Shown piece by piece: positions 60,221 through 64,000 of a stretch of 64,000 nt of DNA; positions within the stretch are counted from its first letter, which is position 1, and the number at the start of each line of letters is the position of its first letter. This stretch comes from Sediminibacillus halophilus. Lineage in GTDB: Bacteria > Bacillota > Bacilli > Bacillales > Amphibacillaceae. The stretch lies in the NCBI RefSeq assembly GCF_900103695.1, contig NZ_FNHF01000007.1, positions 113,045 through 177,044 on the forward strand. The letters run 5' to 3'. The notes below the pieces were generated by a model, which saw only the letters and a program-made list of their open reading frames with translations, did no database searches and was not told where the DNA came from. A program made the position numbers and the translations under genes.

Positions 60221-61576
60221 ATGCCAACAGTGGCTTTTCATACATTAGGTTGTAAAGTGAACCATTACGAGACAGAAGGAATTTGGAGAAAGTTCAAAGA
60301 GGAAGGATATGAACGGGTAGATTTTGATCATCAGTCGGATGTTTACGTAATCAATACATGTACCGTAACCAATACAGGCGATAAAAAAAGCCGGCAAGTG
60401 ATTCGTCGTGCTATCCGAAAAAATCCGGAAGCGGTAGTTTGTGTTACTGGGTGTTATGCTCAAACTTCACCAGGCGAAATCATGGAAATTCCCGGTGTAG
60501 ACGTCGTTGTCGGAACCCAGCACAGGGAAAAGATGATTGAATATATTGAGCAGCATAAGCAGGAACGGCAGCCAATAAACGGGGTTTCTAACATCATGAA
60601 AAACCGTGTTTTCGAAGAGATGGACGTACCTGTATTTACGGATCGGACACGTGCATCGCTGAAAATCCAGGAAGGTTGCAACAACTTCTGCACGTTTTGT
60701 ATCATCCCCTGGTCACGTGGGCTACTGCGTTCCAGAGAACCTGAAAATGTTCTAAAACAAGCACGGCAGCTCGTAGATGCAGGTTACAAAGAAATTGTTC
60801 TGACAGGAATTCATACAGCAGGATATGGGGAGGATATGAAGGATTATAACTTCGCCCAATTGTTACGAGACCTGGAAACAAAAGTGGACGGTTTAAAACG
60901 AATCCGGATCTCTTCCATTGAGGCGAGCCAAATTACCGACGAGGTAATCGAAGTGCTCGATCAGTCGGATAAAATCGTCCGTCACCTTCATATTCCGCTG
61001 CAGTCAGGTTCCGATACCGTATTAGAACGGATGAGAAGAAAATATTCTGCCGACTTTTACCGTGGGAAAATTGAAAAAATCAAGCGTGCGCTGCCTGGTT
61101 TGGCGATTACGTCTGATGTAATTGTTGGTTTTCCTGGAGAAACAGAGGAAGAGTTTCAGGAAACATATGACTTTATCCGTGAAATCGGCTATTCAGAGCT
61201 TCATGTATTCCCGTTTTCGAGACGAACCGGGACACCTGCAGCGCGTATGACTGATCAAGTTGAAGATGGTGTGAAGAATGAACGTGTCCGCCGCCTGATC
61301 GAGCTGTCAGACCAACAGGCCAAAGAATATGCTTCCCAGTATGAAGGCGAAGTACTGGAAGTGATACCAGAAGAGCGTTTTGATGAAGAGGCAGGCGACA
61401 ATATATTTGTCGGTTATACCGATAATTACTTGAAGGTGAAATTTGAAGCCTCCGAGGACATGATTGGCAAGATTGTCCGCGTGAAAATCACTAAAGCGGG
61501 ATATCCATATAATGAAGGACAGTTTGTCCGTGTGATGGATGAACCGAAGATCAATCAAAAAGCAGAAATCTCTTAA
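60221..61576 (+). CDS. mtaB: tRNA (t6A37) methylthiotransferase MtaB
   Basis: A radical SAM enzyme of 451 residues that thiomethylates t6A37 to ms2t6A. The N-terminal UPF0004 domain carries HTLGCKVNHYE, CTVTNTGDKKSRQ and the third cysteine in TGCYAQ; the radical SAM cluster is CNNFCTFC; and a TRAM domain ends the protein. ATG at 60221 follows GAGGTG. Confidence 0.97.
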   Translation: MPTVAFHTLGCKVNHYETEGIWRKFKEEGYERVDFDHQSDVYVINTCTVTNTGDKKSRQVIRRAIRKNPEAVVCVTGCYAQTSPGEIMEIPGVDVVVGTQHREKMIEYIEQHKQERQPINGVSNIMKNRVFEEMDVPVFTDRTRASLKIQEGCNNFCTFCIIPWSRGLLRSREPENVLKQARQLVDAGYKEIVLTGIHTAGYGEDMKDYNFAQLLRDLETKVDGLKRIRISSIEASQITDEVIEVLDQSDKIVRHLHIPLQSGSDTVLERMRRKYSADFYRGKIEKIKRALPGLAITSDVIVGFPGETEEEFQETYDFIREIGYSELHVFPFSRRTGTPAARMTDQVEDGVKNERVRRLIELSDQQAKEYASQYEGEVLEVIPEERFDEEAGDNIFVGYTDNYLKVKFEASEDMIGKIVRVKITKAGYPYNEGQFVRVMDEPKINQKAEIS

Positions 61577-61579
61577 GTA

Positions 61580-61602
61580 AACCCGGTTCTGCCGGGTTTT
61601 TT
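61580..61602 (+). terminator. Terminator after mtaB
   Basis: AACCCGG/CCGGGTT with a 5-base loop and a T run. Confidence 0.9.
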
Positions 61603-61720
61603 ACTTTTGGTGGGCAGGGCTTCTTTTTTTGAGGAGATTGCTGAACAAAACTTGGTTTTTTTGAAACGAAAATGCTATGATTGACAAAGAGGTTCGTACA
61701 ACGAGAAAGGGTGGAAACAA

Positions 61721-62392
61721 TTGGATAAAAATTTAGCAAGCATGATTGACCATACGCAACTGAAGCCTGATACAAAAAAAGAAAAGATTGACCAAATCAT
61801 TCAGGAAGCGAAAGAAAACCATTTTGCTTCTGTTTGTGTTAACCCGTATTGGGTCTCGCACTGTTATCAACAGTTAAAGGACACTGATGTAAAAGTCTGC
61901 ACCGTAATCGGCTTTCCTTTGGGAGCAACTACGACAGAAACAAAGGTGTTTGAAACGGAGCAAGCTATCAAAAATGGCGCAACAGAAGTGGATATGGTCA
62001 TCAATGTCGGTGCATTGAAGTCCGGCGAAACAGCTGTAGTAGAAAAAGATATTGCTGCTGTTGTCAATGCAGCTGGTAGTAAGGCCCTCACGAAAGTGAT
62101 CATTGAAACGTCTCTTCTTGATGAAGCGGAAAAGGTTACAGCTTGCCAGTTGGCTAAGAAGGCTGGCGCTGACTTCGTAAAAACGTCTACAGGTTTCTCT
62201 GGGGGCGGTGCAACGGTTGAGGATATCGCTTTGATGAGAAAAACCGTGGGAAAAGAGATGGGTGTAAAAGCTTCAGGAGGAGTTAGGGATCGGGAAACAA
62301 CTGATGCGATGATTGAAGCAGGAGCAACTCGTATCGGTGCGAGTGCTGGTGTGCAAATTATTTCCGGTGGAAATGCTGACTCTGATTATTAA
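61721..62392 (+). CDS. deoC: Deoxyribose-phosphate aldolase
   Basis: A class I aldolase that splits 2-deoxyribose-5-phosphate to acetaldehyde and glyceraldehyde-3-phosphate in deoxynucleoside breakdown. The 223-residue product has the Schiff-base lysine in DFVKTSTGF, and KVIIET and VKASGGVRD at the other active-site positions. TTG start at 61721 behind AAAGGGTGG. It stands apart from any nucleoside operon here. Confidence 0.97.
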   Translation: MDKNLASMIDHTQLKPDTKKEKIDQIIQEAKENHFASVCVNPYWVSHCYQQLKDTDVKVCTVIGFPLGATTTETKVFETEQAIKNGATEVDMVINVGALKSGETAVVEKDIAAVVNAAGSKALTKVIIETSLLDEAEKVTACQLAKKAGADFVKTSTGFSGGGATVEDIALMRKTVGKEMGVKASGGVRDRETTDAMIEAGATRIGASAGVQIISGGNADSDY

Positions 62393-62485
62393 TCTAGATG
62401 GTCTGCTGTTTTAGCACGTCGATGGCTGAGACGGAAATAGCACTAGCTTCGTTTTAATTCAGCAAATTTCATAGCTTTACGGAAA

Positions 62486-62542
62486 GAACACACTGCGATA
62501 ATGGTTCCTTTGTAAAGGAAGCTGTCATGCAGTGTGTTTTTC
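62486..62542 (+). terminator. Terminator after deoC
   Basis: GAACACACTGC/GCAGTGTGTTT with the inner stem TTCCTTT/AAAGGAA, followed by Ts. It also lies at the end of the convergent minus-strand gene. Confidence 0.87.
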
Positions 62543-62547
62543 ACTTA

Positions 62548-63480
62548 CTATTTATCGTGAAACCGGATGATGAACTTTTCGAATGGACCGATAAATGGAA
62601 GAAATAAAAGCACGGAAGCGACGTTGAATAAGACTGCAATATGAGCTAGTTGTTTAATTGGATAACTCGACAATGTCTCTGCGAATCCAGTAAGTCCGGT
62701 AAGGAATGGAAGAAATAGCAGAACGCTGAACAAATTGAACCAGACGTGCGCCATCGCAGTTAAAACAGCCTGTTTTCCTGTTCCCAGAGCAGCCAGTACC
62801 GCGGTCAGGCAAGTACCGATATTGGCTCCGAGAACGATAGCAATGGAGGCAGCCATGCTTATTAGTCCCTCGTTTAAAAAGCTCATCGTAATACCAGTGG
62901 TTGCACTTGAAGATTGAATTGCACCACTGAACACCATGCCGATAATTACACCGGCTTCAGGATTCAAGTGAGTAAACATGATGGCGTCTTCCAGTATCGG
63001 AAGTTCAACAATCAAAGGGGCCAATGATTCGAATCCATCCAGAGCGATAAAGATGGAACCGATGCCAAACAGGATGGTACCCGCCCCAAAAAGTACTTTT
63101 ATATTGGAGAACAGCAGGATTGCACCAATGACAACAAAAGTCCACTCGGGAATATAATGACTGAAAGCCAGCAATTCTCCTGTTGCTGTCGTTCCGATGT
63201 TTGCACCGAGGATGATACCAAGGGATTGCTTAAAAGTCATCAACCCTACGCTTACAAAGCTGATCGTCAGCACCATGATCAAAGAACTGCTCTGTAAAAC
63301 GGCAGTTGCAAGCAGACCTGTCAAAATTCCTACATAATGATTTTTCGTCATGCCTGCAAGCAAGGATTCAACTTTTTGGAAGGCAACATGGTACAAGCCT
63401 GTCCGCAAAACTTGAAAACCAAGAAAAAACAGCATTAAAAACACGGCGGATAAAGAAAGCAAATCTGCCAAACGACTCAC
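62548..63480 (-). CDS. Na/Pi cotransporter family protein (YqeW-like)
   Basis: A 310-residue polytopic protein with the two inverted repeats of the Na/Pi cotransporter II family, each holding a QSSS motif (TAVLQSSSLIMVL ~60-72; SGAIQSSSATTGI ~185-197) and a GANIGT motif. It probably moves phosphate or a similar anion with sodium. B. subtilis yqeW lies after mtaB (yqeV) too; here deoC is between them. Confidence 0.9.
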   Translation of the reverse strand: MSRLADLLSLSAVFLMLFFLGFQVLRTGLYHVAFQKVESLLAGMTKNHYVGILTGLLATAVLQSSSLIMVLTISFVSVGLMTFKQSLGIILGANIGTTATGELLAFSHYIPEWTFVVIGAILLFSNIKVLFGAGTILFGIGSIFIALDGFESLAPLIVELPILEDAIMFTHLNPEAGVIIGMVFSGAIQSSSATTGITMSFLNEGLISMAASIAIVLGANIGTCLTAVLAALGTGKQAVLTAMAHVWFNLFSVLLFLPFLTGLTGFAETLSSYPIKQLAHIAVLFNVASVLLFLPFIGPFEKFIIRFHDK

Positions 63481-63582
63481 CTCGATACATTATATGGACA
63501 GGCGGGAGAAACATGTCTGTAAAAAACTTTCTTTTCAAGGCTGTTTAAAAAAGATTTTTATTCTTGCATAAAAAATATAAAC

Positions 63583-64000
63583 GACGCAGTAACTTCCCTT
63601 GTAGTACTTGGACCCTTTTATAGGAGTGGTGTACTCCAACGCTGCGGAAATACCCTGCGCTTTCCGCGGGCGGCTGGTGAGCTTCCTCGAGCTAACGCCC
63701 TGCGGGATCTCACCGAGGCCTTTCCTCCCGCAGGAGTCTTCGGGTTTTTCCTTCGCTAGGAACAGCTCCCTGCTTATAAACGAGGTACTAGACATTTTTT
63801 GGATTCACTTGGTACTCCATGAACCGTCTTATCAAAAGACATAGCTGGGAGAACAAGCAGAAAGTCTAAGAGAAGAAGAATAGACGGAACCCCTACTGTC
63901 TTTTTATGAAAAGAAGAACCTATTTCCTGACAACCGTTTTTAAGATAGCTTGTTGAGTTTCAAGGAAAAAGTTTCTACGCTTGCGACATTCAGCATGCTT
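63583..64000 (+). repeat. Composite interspersed repeat, truncated by window end
   Basis: Begins at GACGCAGTAACTTCCCTT (63583), which matches the inverted end of the 40.4 kb copy. Module A (63637-63762) carries GCTGCGGAAATACCCTGCGC and the GGGATCTCACCGAGGCC stretch, nearly identical to the 28.0 kb copy. The central part (63780-64000) matches the 40.0-40.15 kb region in reverse complement and runs off the window. No gene is supported in the last 520 bases. Confidence 0.9.

Overview
The window is a stretch of core chromosome from a spore-forming, low-to-mid-GC Firmicute of the family Bacillaceae. The gene order (relA-dtd-hisS-aspS, rarA-cymR-iscS-mnmA, alaS-ireB-ruvX-mltG-udk-greA, yqeG to yqeM, comER/comEABC, rpsT-gpr-spoIIP-lepA-hemW-hrcA-grpE-dnaK-dnaJ-prmA-rsmE-mtaB) matches the trmU-to-dnaK part of the Bacillus subtilis map. 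The proteins and the Mrp cation antiporter would fit a halotolerant or alkalitolerant genus (Virgibacillus/Oceanobacillus/Gracilibacillus-like), but the genus cannot be fixed from this sequence. Sporulation genes (sda, sigK, gpr, spoIIP, an rsfA-like gene) and competence genes (comEA, comEB, comEC, comER) are all present.

Layout. 1-5.8 kb: the end of relA, dtd, a small yrzK-like gene, a T-box leader, hisS-aspS and a 6S RNA. 5.8-11.5 kb: rsfA-like and rarA on the minus strand, then cymR-iscS-mnmA (sulfur control and tRNA thiolation). 12-16.5 kb: a TPR protein, recD2, a zinc-ribbon protein and an AI-2E family membrane protein. 16.5-24.3 kb: T-box-alaS-ireB-ruvX-yrzB, mltG, trmR, udk, greA. 24.7-28 kb: a small unknown gene, yrrS, mtnN, yrhC and an uninterrupted sigK. 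28.5-34 kb: a minus-strand Mrp antiporter operon A-C-D-E-F-G with no room for mrpB. 34-39.7 kb: sda with a DnaA-box cluster, then yqeG-yqeH-aroE-yhbY-nadD-yqeK-rsfS-yqeM. 40.5-50 kb: comER, comEA-EB-EC, yqzM, holA, rpsT, gpr, spoIIP, yqxA. 50-62.5 kb: lepA, hemW, the CIRCE-controlled hrcA-grpE-dnaK operon, dnaJ, prmA, rsmE, mtaB, deoC and a minus-strand Na/Pi cotransporter-like gene.

Most genes are ordinary housekeeping genes in operons with a few bases between them or slight overlaps. Non-coding control is rich: two T-boxes, 6S RNA, CIRCE, DnaA boxes, many intrinsic terminators and several hairpin-rich leaders of unknown role. The clearest accessory DNA is a family of composite, strongly palindromic interspersed repeats found in at least four intergenic places (about 11.6, 28.0, 39.8-40.5 and 63.6-64.0 kb), with a decayed piece near 6.8 kb.

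The observations most worth following are the Mrp operon without mrpB, the composite repeats, the probable Asp (not His) specifier in the hisS-aspS T-box, the long cymR leader behind a palindromic operator-like site, and the two-hairpin leader before holA. I did not see an obviously new multi-gene system; the window has no tRNA or rRNA genes, CRISPR array, prophage or transposase.
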